This document shows, one piece after another, positions 16,953 to 24,807 of a stretch of DNA of 64,000 nucleotides. The notes beneath the pieces were generated by a model, which was not told where the DNA came from, searched no databases, and saw nothing but the letters and a program-made list of their open reading frames with translations. The stretch comes from Arenimonas sp049195245 (lineage in GTDB: Bacteria; Pseudomonadota; Gammaproteobacteria; Xanthomonadales; Xanthomonadaceae), in assembly GCF_049195245.1 (NCBI RefSeq), contig NZ_JBMIRR010000027.1, positions 558,001 to 622,000 on the forward strand, in the 5' to 3' direction. Each line of letters starts with the position of its first letter. Positions within the stretch are counted from its first letter, which is position 1. The position numbers were made by a program, and so were the translations under genes.

Positions 16953-18590
16953 ATGCGTCCACGCTGCCTGTTGCTGCTGATCGCCCTGTTGTCGGTGCCC
17001 GCCCTGTCGGCGGCCGCTCCCGCGCCGATGGCCTGCGCCACCGGCCTGGTGTTCGACGATCGCGATGGCGATGGCCGGCAGGACCGCGGCGAGCCCGGCT
17101 TGCGCGATGTCGCCGTCGGACTCGGCGCAAGCGTGGTGCGCACCGACGCCCAGGGTCGCTTTCCGCTGTCGCCGAACGCGCAGGGACCGCTGTTCGTGAT
17201 CAAGCCCGCCGGCTGGCGCGTGCCGCCCGGCAGCGACGGGCTCCCCGGGCACTGGCGTCCCCAGGGTCCGGCGCGTGGCGAAGAGCTGCGTTACGGCGGC
17301 CGCGCGGCCGCCGCGACGGACTGCCCGCAGTTCGCGCTGCGCCGCGACCCGCGCCGTGCGGGTGAGCTGGACGTACTGCTGTTCGGCGATCCGCAGCCCA
17401 AGACTGCGGTGGACGTGGGCTACTACGAGCGCGACATCGTCGAAAGGGTGCTGGCCCTGCATTCACGTCCGGGCCGCGATGGCCGGCGCGGCTACGTGCC
17501 CGCGTCCGCGGGCGACCTGGGCCTGACCCTGGGCGACATCGTCAGCGACGACCTGTCGCTGTACCCGGCCATGAACCGCGCCACCGCGCGCCTGCGCCTG
17601 CCCTGGCTGCACGTGGCCGGCAACCACGACTTGGACTTCGACGCCACGCGCGACGAGGACTCCCTGCTCAGCTTCCAGCAGACCTACGGCCCGGACACCT
17701 ATGCCTGGGAAGAGCACGAGGCCAGCTTCGTGCTGCTCGACGACGTGATCTACCGGCCCGGCCAGAAGCCGGCGTACATCGGCGGCCTGCGCGAGGACCA
17801 GTTCGCCTTCCTCGCCGCCTACCTGCCGACGCTGCCGCGCGAGCGGCTGCTGGTGCTGGCCGTGCACATTCCTTTCTTCGACGAGCCCGGCGAGCAAACC
17901 TTCCGCCGCGCCGACCGCGAGCGCCTGTTCGCGATGCTCAGGCCGTTCCCGAACCTGCTGCTGCTCAGCGCACACGGGCACAAGCAGCGCCACCACTTCC
18001 ATGGCGCGGCCGACGGCTGGCAAGGGGCATCGCCGCTGCACGAGTACAACCTGGGCGCGGCCTGCGGCGCCTACTGGAGCGGCGTGAAGGACGGGCAGGG
18101 CATTCCCGACGCGCGCATGGCCGACGGCACGCCCAACGGCTGGGGCCGCCTGACGGCCCGCCAGGACGGACGCGTGCGGCTGAGCTGGCAGGTCGCCGGC
18201 GCCGACCCCGCGCACGCCATCGGGCTGACGGCGCCGAAGGTACTGCGCCGCGGCGCCTATCCCGGCTACGGCGTGTTCGCGAACGTGTACATGGGCCGGC
18301 CCGATACCGTCGTGGAATACCGCATCAACGAGGGCGCGTGGCAGCCGATGCAGAAGGTGGACCGCCCCGATCCGGCCCTGGTGGCCGAAAACCTGCGCGA
18401 CGACGAGGCCGCCGACTTGCGTGGCTTTGACCGGTCGCCGGAGGCGGAGGTGTCCACGCACCTTTGGCGCGGCACGCTGCCCACCCACCTGCCGGCGGGC
18501 GAGCATCGCATCCAGGTCCGCAGCCAGGATCCTTGGCGCGGCGAAGTCAGCGCGGAACGGACCTACCGGCTGCAGGACGCAGCGGAGTAA
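16953..18590 (+). CDS. Exported calcineurin-like metallophosphoesterase
   Basis: A 545-aa secreted or periplasmic protein with a Sec signal peptide (1-22). A short N-terminal SdrD/Cna-B-like domain (VFDDRDGDGRQDRGEPGLRDV) is followed by a metallophosphoesterase core: LLFGDPQPK, LGDIVSDD, GNHDLDFD and LSAHGHKQRHH provide the two-metal ligands. A C-terminal beta domain lies beyond about 420. GATAAT (16925-16930) and GGGAG before ATG 16953 fit its own promoter and ribosome site. Substrate unknown. Its last 44 bp overlap the 3' end of the convergent C13 peptidase gene. Confidence 0.85.
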   Translation: MRPRCLLLLIALLSVPALSAAAPAPMACATGLVFDDRDGDGRQDRGEPGLRDVAVGLGASVVRTDAQGRFPLSPNAQGPLFVIKPAGWRVPPGSDGLPGHWRPQGPARGEELRYGGRAAAATDCPQFALRRDPRRAGELDVLLFGDPQPKTAVDVGYYERDIVERVLALHSRPGRDGRRGYVPASAGDLGLTLGDIVSDDLSLYPAMNRATARLRLPWLHVAGNHDLDFDATRDEDSLLSFQQTYGPDTYAWEEHEASFVLLDDVIYRPGQKPAYIGGLREDQFAFLAAYLPTLPRERLLVLAVHIPFFDEPGEQTFRRADRERLFAMLRPFPNLLLLSAHGHKQRHHFHGAADGWQGASPLHEYNLGAACGAYWSGVKDGQGIPDARMADGTPNGWGRLTARQDGRVRLSWQVAGADPAHAIGLTAPKVLRRGAYPGYGVFANVYMGRPDTVVEYRINEGAWQPMQKVDRPDPALVAENLRDDEAADLRGFDRSPEAEVSTHLWRGTLPTHLPAGEHRIQVRSQDPWRGEVSAERTYRLQDAAE

Positions 18591-19521
18591 GGCCGGCGGC
18601 GTCGTCGTCGTCCGGCTCCGCGAACGGGTAGGGCAGCGCCGGCCCCGGCGTCATCGCCTCGCGCCAGGCGGCCAGCTGCCGGCCGATGCGGCGGCCCTGG
18701 TCGATCTGCGGCCAGGACCAGGGCAGGTCGTCATCGCGCTCGCGCCGCCGGATGTCGCGCCGGGCGCTGTGGAAGGCGCGCACGAAATCCAGCTCGCGAT
18801 TGAGTCCATCCACCAGCCAGGCGCGGCCGAAATACGTGGCCACCGAATCGTTGCCGCAGCCGAAGGACGGGCGGTCGCGGCGTGCGGCCATCAGCAGCAG
18901 TGTGTCGGGATCGCGCAGCGCCGGCGCGAAACCGCCCGAGAAGCAGGCCGAAATCACGATCACGCGATGGCGGATGCCGGCCGCGTCGAGCGCCGCGCGG
19001 ATCTGCCGGGGCTCGAGCAGGACGTCGCTGCGGCGCGACCGGCGCAGCAGCAGGCGATGGTCGTCGGTGCCGTGGGTGGTGAAGTAGACCAGCAGCAGGT
19101 CCTCGTCCACGTCCATGCGTTCGCCGATGCCCGCCAGCGCCCGCTGCAGGTTGGTGACGCTGGCCACGGGCAGCGGTGGCTGGCCGGGCTGGTCGGCGTG
19201 GTTGGCCAGCACCAGCACGCGCCCGCGCGCGTCCAGACGCTGCGCCGCCAGGGCCTGCAGGTGCCGCACTTCATTGAGGAAGACCTGCTCGCTGCCGTCG
19301 CCGGCGACGCCCAGCACGTACAAGTCAGGGTGACCCGGCCGCTGCGGCGCCAGCGCGTCCAGACCGCTCAGCAGGCGCGGATCGGGGCCGCGTGCCGGTG
19401 CGGCGCGGTCGGGCAAGGGCAGGGCTTCAGCCTTGGCCCTCACCGGATCCTTGGCGACGGCTGCGGCGGAAAGCAGCCCCGCGCAGGCCAGCAGCGCCAG
19501 CGCGGCGGCGCGGAGTGTCAC
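18547..19521 (-). CDS. C13 (legumain-like) cysteine peptidase, exported
   Basis: The 324-aa product has a hydrophobic N-terminal export signal (possible lipobox LLAC within it). The clan CD catalytic pair is visible as the His in YFTTHG and the Cys in VISACFSGGF, after hydrophobic strands, so it resembles bacterial C13 peptidases related to asparaginyl endopeptidases and GPI transamidase. I start at GTG 19521, which overlaps the mtnC stop (GTGA); the longer open frame to 19773 has no sensible coding content. It ends 44 bp inside the 3' end of the convergent phosphoesterase gene. Substrate and reason for linkage to methionine salvage are unknown. Confidence 0.78.
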   Translation of the reverse strand: MTLRAAALALLACAGLLSAAAVAKDPVRAKAEALPLPDRAAPARGPDPRLLSGLDALAPQRPGHPDLYVLGVAGDGSEQVFLNEVRHLQALAAQRLDARGRVLVLANHADQPGQPPLPVASVTNLQRALAGIGERMDVDEDLLLVYFTTHGTDDHRLLLRRSRRSDVLLEPRQIRAALDAAGIRHRVIVISACFSGGFAPALRDPDTLLLMAARRDRPSFGCGNDSVATYFGRAWLVDGLNRELDFVRAFHSARRDIRRRERDDDLPWSWPQIDQGRRIGRQLAAWREAMTPGPALPYPFAEPDDDDAAGLTPLRPAAGRSVPR

Positions 19522-20216
19522 GTGCGGTCGGGCTCGATGTCGGCGAAGGACTCGACGCGCCGATGCCCGTGGGTGGCCTCGCCGTGGCGGGGCTGCGGAT
19601 AGTCCTCGCGGCGGTCGAGCAGCACGGTGTGCAGGCCGGCCTCGCGGGCCGCGTCCAGTTCCTCGACCACGTCCGAGAGGAAGACGACCTCGTCGGCGGG
19701 ACGGTCGATCGCGGCAATGATGCGCCGGTAGCTGTCGGCTTCGCGCTTGCCGCCCACCTCGGTGTCGAACCACTGCGACACCAGGGGCCGCAGGTCGCCC
19801 GCATCGCTGTGGCCGAAGAACAGCTGCTGCGCGGGCACCGAGCCCGAGGAATAGACATGGATGGCGTGGCCGGCCTCATGCCAGGCCCGCAGCGCCTGCG
19901 CCGCATCGGGATAGATGTGGGCGCGGAAGTCGGCCGATGCATAGCCATGGCTCCACACCATGCCCTGCAGCGCCTTGAGCGCGGTGTGCTTGCGGTCCTG
20001 GTCGATCCAGCCCTGCAGCGTCTCCACGATCATGTCGTCCTGGCACAAGCCGCCGCTCTCCGCCGCCACCACGTCCAGCCAACGCCGTACCTCCGGCTCG
20101 TCGCCCTGCGCGGCCACGAACGCCGGCAGCGCCCGCCGCGCATACGGAAACAGCACGTCCTTCACGAACGAGATGCTGCTGGTGGTGCCTTCAATGTCGG
20201 TCAGGATGGTTTTCAT
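19518..20216 (-). CDS. mtnC: Acireductone synthase (enolase-phosphatase E1)
   Basis: HAD-superfamily enzyme of methionine salvage that enolises and dephosphorylates 2,3-diketo-5-methylthiopentyl-1-phosphate; 232 aa, normal. The N-terminus MKTILTDIEGTTSSISFVKD carries the HAD nucleophile Asp and the family's IEGTT signature. YSSGSVPAQQLFFGHS and FLSDVVEELDAA follow. I start at ATG 20216; the frame extends 15 codons further upstream, but that part encodes the terminal repeat of an inserted element. It lies downstream of mtnB-mtnD, separated from mtnD by 154 bp containing that element. Confidence 0.93.
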   Translation of the reverse strand: MKTILTDIEGTTSSISFVKDVLFPYARRALPAFVAAQGDEPEVRRWLDVVAAESGGLCQDDMIVETLQGWIDQDRKHTALKALQGMVWSHGYASADFRAHIYPDAAQALRAWHEAGHAIHVYSSGSVPAQQLFFGHSDAGDLRPLVSQWFDTEVGGKREADSYRRIIAAIDRPADEVVFLSDVVEELDAAREAGLHTVLLDRREDYPQPRHGEATHGHRRVESFADIEPDRT

Positions 20217-20223
20217 TTTTTTT

Positions 20224-20363
20224 GGCCACGGATTGACGCGGATGAAATCGGATAGAGCCAAAGACCGAAGTAAGGAAGTACAAGCGCCGAGCGATGGAAA
20301 GGCACTTCCACCCTAATCAGTTCAATCCGCTCTTATCCGCGCCCATCCGCGCAAATCCGCGGC
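20224..20363. mobile_element. 140-bp inverted-repeat element, deletion derivative of the GxxExxY element
   Basis: The ends are imperfect inverted repeats: left 20224-20257 (GGCCACGGATTGACGCGGAT...) and right 20323-20363 (on the other strand GCCGCGGATTTGCGCGGATG...). The left end matches the left end of the 436-bp GxxExxY element (35290-35323) over most positions, preceded in both by a run of Ts, and the right end matches 35686-35725. The interior here is only about 65 bp without coding capacity. It fills the mtnD-mtnC junction. The relation is seen by hand alignment; mobility is inference. Confidence 0.7.
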
Positions 20364-20370
20364 AACAGCC

Positions 20371-20928
20371 TTACCCCGCCGCGCCCGGCTCGTAGCGCGG
20401 GAAGCGCCGGGCGATGTCGGTGCCGGTGAAGTGGCCGACCCAGCCGTCGGGCTCGGTGAAGAAGCGGATGGCGATGAAGCGCGGTTCCGGGCCCATGTCG
20501 AACCAGTGCGTGGTGCCGTCGGGTACGCCGATCAGGTCGCCGGCCTCGCATCGGATCTCGTAGACCTTGCCGGCCACGTGCAGGGTGAACAGGCCCGAGC
20601 CGTCGACGAAGAAGCGCACCTCGTCTTCCTTGTGGAAGTGCTCGTCCAGGAACTTGGCGCGCATCGCCTCCTTGTTCGGGTTGTCCGGCGCGATGCTGAC
20701 CACGTCCACCGTTTTGAAACCATTCTCCGCCACCAGGCGGTCGATGTCGGTGCGGTAGGCGGCCATCACCTCCTCGGGCGTGGCCCCGGCGGTCACCGGC
20801 TGGCTGGCCTGCCATTGTTCGAAGCGCACGCCGATGGGCTTGAGCCAGTCGGCGATCACGCGCACGTCCTCGGTGCTCGCCAGCGGATTGGCGGGGTCGG
20901 CGTTGTTGAAGATGCGAAGGCGGCTCAT
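20371..20928 (-). CDS. mtnD: Acireductone dioxygenase
   Basis: Cupin dioxygenase of the methionine salvage pathway that splits acireductone with O2 (Fe form: ketoacid + formate; Ni form: off-pathway products); 185 aa. The metal ligands are in EHFHKEDEVRFFVDG (HxHxxxxE) and in GTTHWFD (His). Start ATG 20928 overlaps the mtnB stop (ATGA) and gives MSRLRIFNNADP; upstream codons in frame belong to mtnB. The next gene is mtnC after the repeat element. Confidence 0.94.
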   Translation of the reverse strand: MSRLRIFNNADPANPLASTEDVRVIADWLKPIGVRFEQWQASQPVTAGATPEEVMAAYRTDIDRLVAENGFKTVDVVSIAPDNPNKEAMRAKFLDEHFHKEDEVRFFVDGSGLFTLHVAGKVYEIRCEAGDLIGVPDGTTHWFDMGPEPRFIAIRFFTEPDGWVGHFTGTDIARRFPRYEPGAAG

Positions 20929-21560
20929 GCGTGCAGTCTCCCGAGGTCTAGTTCGCAGGCGAACAGGAATTCGAAGGCGTCCAGGTGGCGGCGGGCTTCG
21001 GCCATGTCGCGGCCCCAGGCGTAGAGCCCGTGGCCGTCGATCAGGTAGCCCCACAGCGGGCCGGCGTCGAGCAGGCGCTCGACCTCGGCGGCCAGCGCGG
21101 GCATGTCCTGGGTGTTGGGCAGCACCGGCACGTCGATGGCCATTTCATGCGTCTGGTTGCCTGCGAAGGCCTTGAGCAGCTCGTAACCTTCCAGGCGCAC
21201 GCGACCCTTCCCGGCCCACAGGCGGGACGACACGGTCTGCACGCGCGAGTGCGTGTGCAGCACGCAGCCGACCTCCGGGAAGCGGGCGTAGAGCTGGGTG
21301 TGCAGCAGGGTCTCCGCCGAGGGCCGGTGCGCCGTGGCCACCGGGCGGCCCTGGAAGTCCACGACCATGATGTCGTCCACGCCCAGGCGGCCCTTGTCGC
21401 GGCCCGAGACGGTGATGGCGGCATGGCGGTCGTCCAGCCGCATCGAGAAATTGCTGCTGGTCGCGGGCGTCCAGCCCAGCGCCGACAGTTCGCGGGTGTT
21501 GGCGACGATCTCGGCGGCCAGTGAGGCCAGGCGGGCGGTGTCGTAGGGCGGCTTGTCCAT
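20925..21560 (-). CDS. mtnB: Methylthioribulose-1-phosphate dehydratase
   Basis: Class II aldolase/adducin-family zinc enzyme that dehydrates methylthioribulose 1-phosphate in methionine salvage; 211 aa. HTHSRVQTVSSRL contains the zinc-binding His pair, SNFSMRLDD the active-site region, and LIDGHGLYAWGRDMAEARRHL the third His. It is the first gene of the minus-strand mtnB-mtnD-mtnC-C13 peptidase unit. No mtnA, mtnK or mtnE is present here, so the rest of the pathway must be encoded elsewhere. Confidence 0.93.
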   Translation of the reverse strand: MDKPPYDTARLASLAAEIVANTRELSALGWTPATSSNFSMRLDDRHAAITVSGRDKGRLGVDDIMVVDFQGRPVATAHRPSAETLLHTQLYARFPEVGCVLHTHSRVQTVSSRLWAGKGRVRLEGYELLKAFAGNQTHEMAIDVPVLPNTQDMPALAAEVERLLDAGPLWGYLIDGHGLYAWGRDMAEARRHLDAFEFLFACELDLGRLHA

Positions 21561-21676
21561 GCCGGAAGTCTAGCCGAAGCCGGCGTCACCATTCGTTTGA
21601 CCGGCGTCAACGCTTCATTCACGGCACAGGAATAGACTGCGCGCAGCCATCGGATAACCCGTAGCCAAGGAGCTTC

Positions 21677-21994
21677 ATGAACGCCTCCGTTCCGTCCCGT
21701 CGCCAGTTCCTCATCAAGGCCGCCCTGGTGGTCGCCGCCGTGCCTTTCGCCGGCTCCGGCCTGGTCGGCACCGCCTTCGCCCAGGCGCTCAAGCCGCTGC
21801 CGGCCGACAACCCCACTGCCATCGCGCTCAAGTACGTGGACGACGCGGCCAAGACCAAGGAGCCCACCTTCAAGCCGGGCTCGAACTGCGCCAACTGCCA
21901 GTTCTTCACGGCCGCCAGCGGCGCGTGCACGCTCTTCCCGGGCTTCGCGGTCGCCGCCAAGGGCTGGTGCACCGCCTGGGCCAAGAAAGCCTGA
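21677..21994 (+). CDS. High-potential iron-sulfur protein (HiPIP), Tat-exported
   Basis: A 105-aa periplasmic electron carrier with one [4Fe-4S] cluster. The N-terminus SRRQFLIKAALVVAAVPF is a twin-arginine signal, ending near AFAQA. Four cysteines are placed as in HiPIPs: NCANC, GACTLFPG and KGWCTAW. It is monocistronic, with a possible -10 (TAGACT) at 21633 and GGAG in front of ATG 21677. It probably donates electrons to a terminal oxidase or nitrite reductase, but no partner gene is adjacent. Confidence 0.93.
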   Translation: MNASVPSRRQFLIKAALVVAAVPFAGSGLVGTAFAQALKPLPADNPTAIALKYVDDAAKTKEPTFKPGSNCANCQFFTAASGACTLFPGFAVAAKGWCTAWAKKA

Positions 21995-22008
21995 TCCGCA
22001 CCGCGGCG

Positions 22009-22033
22009 GGGCGTCTCGGCTCCTGAGACGCCC
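22009..22033 (+). terminator. Hairpin after the HiPIP gene
   Basis: GGGCGTCTC (22009-22017) and GAGACGCCC (22025-22033) form a perfect 9-bp stem 15 bp past the HiPIP stop. There is no U-run after it, so it may be an RNA-stabilising 3' hairpin or a weak terminator rather than a classical one. The -10 box of rmuC (TAGAAT, 22041-22046) follows directly. Confidence 0.45.
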
Positions 22034-22059
22034 GGCCGGCTAGAATCCCTGCATCGCCG

Positions 22060-23451
22060 ATGCCGGGGTTGCCCTTGTCCGCTTCCGAACTCATTTTCCT
22101 GCTGCTGGGCCTGCTGGTCGGCGTGATCGTGGCCGCGATCGCCAGCGTGGCCATCGCCCGTCGCCGGCTGGACGAGGCGCGGGCCAGCGGCCGCAGCGAA
22201 ATGGCGCCCGAACTGGGGCGCGCCACCGGTGAACTGCAGGCCACGGTCGCCCAGCGCGACGAGCTGCGCGCGCGCCTGGCCGCGATGGACGCCGAACTGC
22301 GCGAGATCCGCGGCAGCCGCGACGCCGCCGAAACCCGCGCCGCCGGGCTGGACGCGCGCCTGGCCGAACAGCAGGCCGGCGCCGACCAGCGCTACCGCGA
22401 CCTGGAAGCCTCGCGCGAGCGCATGAAGGCCGAGTTCCAGGCCCTGGCCGCCGAGATCCTGGAAGAAAAGTCGCGGCGCTTCGGCGAACAGAACGTCAGC
22501 CAGCTCGGCAACCTGCTCAATCCGCTGCGCGAGCAGCTGGGCGACTTCCGCAAGGTGGTCACCGACGCCTACGAGAAGGAAGGCCGCGAGCGCACCACGC
22601 TGCAGGCCGAACTCAAGCAGCTGTTCGAGCTCAACCGCCAGCTCAGCGACGAGGCCGGCAACCTCACGCGCGCCCTGACCAGCGACAACCGCACCCAGGG
22701 TTACTGGGGCGAGCTCAAGCTCGAGCGGCTGCTGGAAACCGGCGGCCTCGAGAAGGGCCAGCAGTACCTAACCCAGGAAAGCTTCAAGGACGAGGCCGGC
22801 GACCGCTACCGGCCTGACGCGCTGCTGCTGCTGCCCGACGACCGCCAGATCGTGATCGATGCCAAGGTGGCGCTGCTGGACTACCAGCGTGCCTGCGAGA
22901 CCGCGGACGACGCCGAGCGCGAGCAGCACATGGTGCGGCACGCGGGCGCGCTGCGCACGCACGTCAAACAGCTGGGCGAGAAGGACTACAGCCGCCTGCA
23001 CGGGCTGACCAGCCCGGACCTGGTGCTGATGTTCGTGCCGGTCGAGGCGGCTTTCCTGGAAGCACTGCGCCGCGATCCCGAACTCTACGACTTCGCCTTC
23101 ACCCGCAAGATCATCCTGGTCGGGCCAAGCAACCTGCTGGCCTCGCTGCGGCTGGTGGCGCAGATCTGGCGTACCGAACAGCAGACCAACAACGCCAAGG
23201 CCATCGCCGAACGCGGTGCGGTGCTGTACGACAAGTTCGTCGGCTTCGTGGAAGACATGGGCCGCGTTGGCGAGTCGCTCGACCGCGCGCAGAAGGCCCA
23301 GCAGGACGCGCTGCAGAAGCTGTCCCAGGGCAAGGGCAACCTGGTGCGCCAGGCCGAGATGCTGCGCAAGCTGGGCGTGGCGCCGTCCAAGAAGATGCCG
23401 CTGTCGCTGCAGGACCTGAGCGATACCGACGAGGAGACCCCCGCGCCCTGA
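22060..23451 (+). CDS. rmuC: DNA recombination protein RmuC
   Basis: The 463-aa product has an N-terminal membrane anchor (about 8-30), a long coiled coil (about 35-150) and a PDDEXK-like nuclease-related domain (DALLLLPDDRQIVIDAKVAL), as in RmuC, which limits recombination between inverted repeats in E. coli. A -10 box TAGAAT at 22041-22046 leaves a leader of only about 7 nt before ATG 22060, so the true start could be TTG 22069 or 22075 (LPLSASELIF). The C-terminus is Pro/Asp-rich and disordered. It stands alone between the HiPIP gene and a convergent permease gene. Confidence 0.9.
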   Translation: MPGLPLSASELIFLLLGLLVGVIVAAIASVAIARRRLDEARASGRSEMAPELGRATGELQATVAQRDELRARLAAMDAELREIRGSRDAAETRAAGLDARLAEQQAGADQRYRDLEASRERMKAEFQALAAEILEEKSRRFGEQNVSQLGNLLNPLREQLGDFRKVVTDAYEKEGRERTTLQAELKQLFELNRQLSDEAGNLTRALTSDNRTQGYWGELKLERLLETGGLEKGQQYLTQESFKDEAGDRYRPDALLLLPDDRQIVIDAKVALLDYQRACETADDAEREQHMVRHAGALRTHVKQLGEKDYSRLHGLTSPDLVLMFVPVEAAFLEALRRDPELYDFAFTRKIILVGPSNLLASLRLVAQIWRTEQQTNNAKAIAERGAVLYDKFVGFVEDMGRVGESLDRAQKAQQDALQKLSQGKGNLVRQAEMLRKLGVAPSKKMPLSLQDLSDTDEETPAP

Positions 23452-23469
23452 GCGCGGGCGGGGCAGGGC

Positions 23470-24762
23470 TCAGCCGGTTCGGCGCCCGAATACCCGGAAC
23501 AGCACCCAGGCCAGCAGCGCCACGCCGAAGGCGCCGAAGATCATGGTCCAGGGCGAGCTGAAGATCAGCACCGCGCAGGCCAGCAGGGCCACGCTGCCCA
23601 GCGCCTTCTCCTTCGCGCCCGACGGATGCCGTGGCGTGCCCACCAGCAGCGACAGGCCGGCGGCCACGTAGGCCAGCACGATCAGCAGCGTGACCATGCC
23701 GACGATGGTGCCGAACTGCCCGGCCACGGTCGGGGCCAGGGTGAGGAAGGCGATGGCGGTCATGGCCACCGCCACGAACAGCAGGCCCCAGCCCGCGGCG
23801 CCGTTGGCCCACAGGCGGCCGAAGATCGCCGGCAGGTAGCCGCGGTGCGCGGCGCGTGCGCCCGATTCGCCCGCCACCAGCATCCAGCCGCCCAGGGTGC
23901 CGGTGGCCTTGAGCGCGGCGGCGCCTGCGATCAATGCTGCGGCCCAAGGTCCGAACACCGCCGCGGCCACCAGCGCGAATGGCGCGCCCGAGGCCGCCAG
24001 CTCGGCCGCGGGCACGATGCCCATCACCAGCACCGACGACACCAGGTACACCACGCCCGCCAGCAGGATGCCGGCGATGGTGGCGCGCGGCACGTTGCGG
24101 TCCGGGTCATCCACGATTCCGGCGATCATCGCGCCCGTTTCCAGGCCGACGAAGGACCAGAACACCGGCGCCAGGTTGGCGAACACGACGGCGACATCGG
24201 AGTTTTCGGTGACGTTCCAGCCCGCCGCGAACAGCGCCGCATCGAAGCTGCCCCAGCCGCCCACCAGCACCGCCGCCACCGGCAGCAGGCCGAACACCAC
24301 GCAAAAGGACTGGAAAGTGGCCACCTTGCGCGGCCCGGCCAGGTTGATCGCCAGCATCAGCCAGATCAGCACCAGCTGGCCGGCCAGGCGCACCGTGGTG
24401 TTGTCGCCGTCCAGCGGCAGCAGCAGGATCAGGTAGCCGAACGCGGCCACCGCGATGGCGTTGTTGCCGGCCCAGGACGCGGCCCAGTACAGCGTGGTCG
24501 CCAGGAAACCCATGTCGCGGCCCAGCGCGGGCCGCACGTAGTCATCGGGGCAGTTGAGGTCGGGATAGTCGCGCGCGAGGCGGGCGAACGCGCCACCCAG
24601 CACCACCGCGATCACGGTGCCCACCAGCCAGCTGATGGCGGTGACCGAACCCTGCGTGGCCAGCGAGGCCGGCAGCAGGAAGAAGCCCGAACCGATCATG
24701 TTGTTGGCCACCACGAAGGTGGCCAACAACACGCCGATCTTTTTTGGTGCCGCGGCGGTCAT
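23470..24762 (-). CDS. APC-superfamily amino-acid/polyamine antiporter (AdiC/PotE-like)
   Basis: Inner-membrane transporter of 430 aa with about 12 helices. The N-terminal helix contains VVANNMIGSGFFLLP, matching the unwound GSG substrate motif of AdiC/PotE/CadB-type antiporters. Residues such as FVGLETGAMIAG in the sixth helix resemble the same group. Substrate is unknown: arginine/agmatine and other basic amino acid exchange are typical for relatives. It is 45 bp downstream of a second APC permease gene on the same strand. Confidence 0.85.
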   Translation of the reverse strand: MTAAAPKKIGVLLATFVVANNMIGSGFFLLPASLATQGSVTAISWLVGTVIAVVLGGAFARLARDYPDLNCPDDYVRPALGRDMGFLATTLYWAASWAGNNAIAVAAFGYLILLLPLDGDNTTVRLAGQLVLIWLMLAINLAGPRKVATFQSFCVVFGLLPVAAVLVGGWGSFDAALFAAGWNVTENSDVAVVFANLAPVFWSFVGLETGAMIAGIVDDPDRNVPRATIAGILLAGVVYLVSSVLVMGIVPAAELAASGAPFALVAAAVFGPWAAALIAGAAALKATGTLGGWMLVAGESGARAAHRGYLPAIFGRLWANGAAGWGLLFVAVAMTAIAFLTLAPTVAGQFGTIVGMVTLLIVLAYVAAGLSLLVGTPRHPSGAKEKALGSVALLACAVLIFSSPWTMIFGAFGVALLAWVLFRVFGRRTG

Positions 24763-24807
24763 GGCTTCAGGGAACCCAGGATCCGGGCTGGCCGGTCCTG
24801 CGGTCCG

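Noticed and set aside
18593..18640. Frameshift in the phosphoesterase or C13 gene because their 3' ends overlap
   Set aside because: Both frames keep plausible C-termini through the 44-bp overlap, so convergent overlap is the simpler reading.
20925..21676. SAM or other riboswitch in front of the methionine salvage genes
   Set aside because: The 116-bp region upstream of mtnB has no long conserved-looking stem set and also serves the divergent HiPIP gene; nothing resembling a SAM aptamer was recognised.
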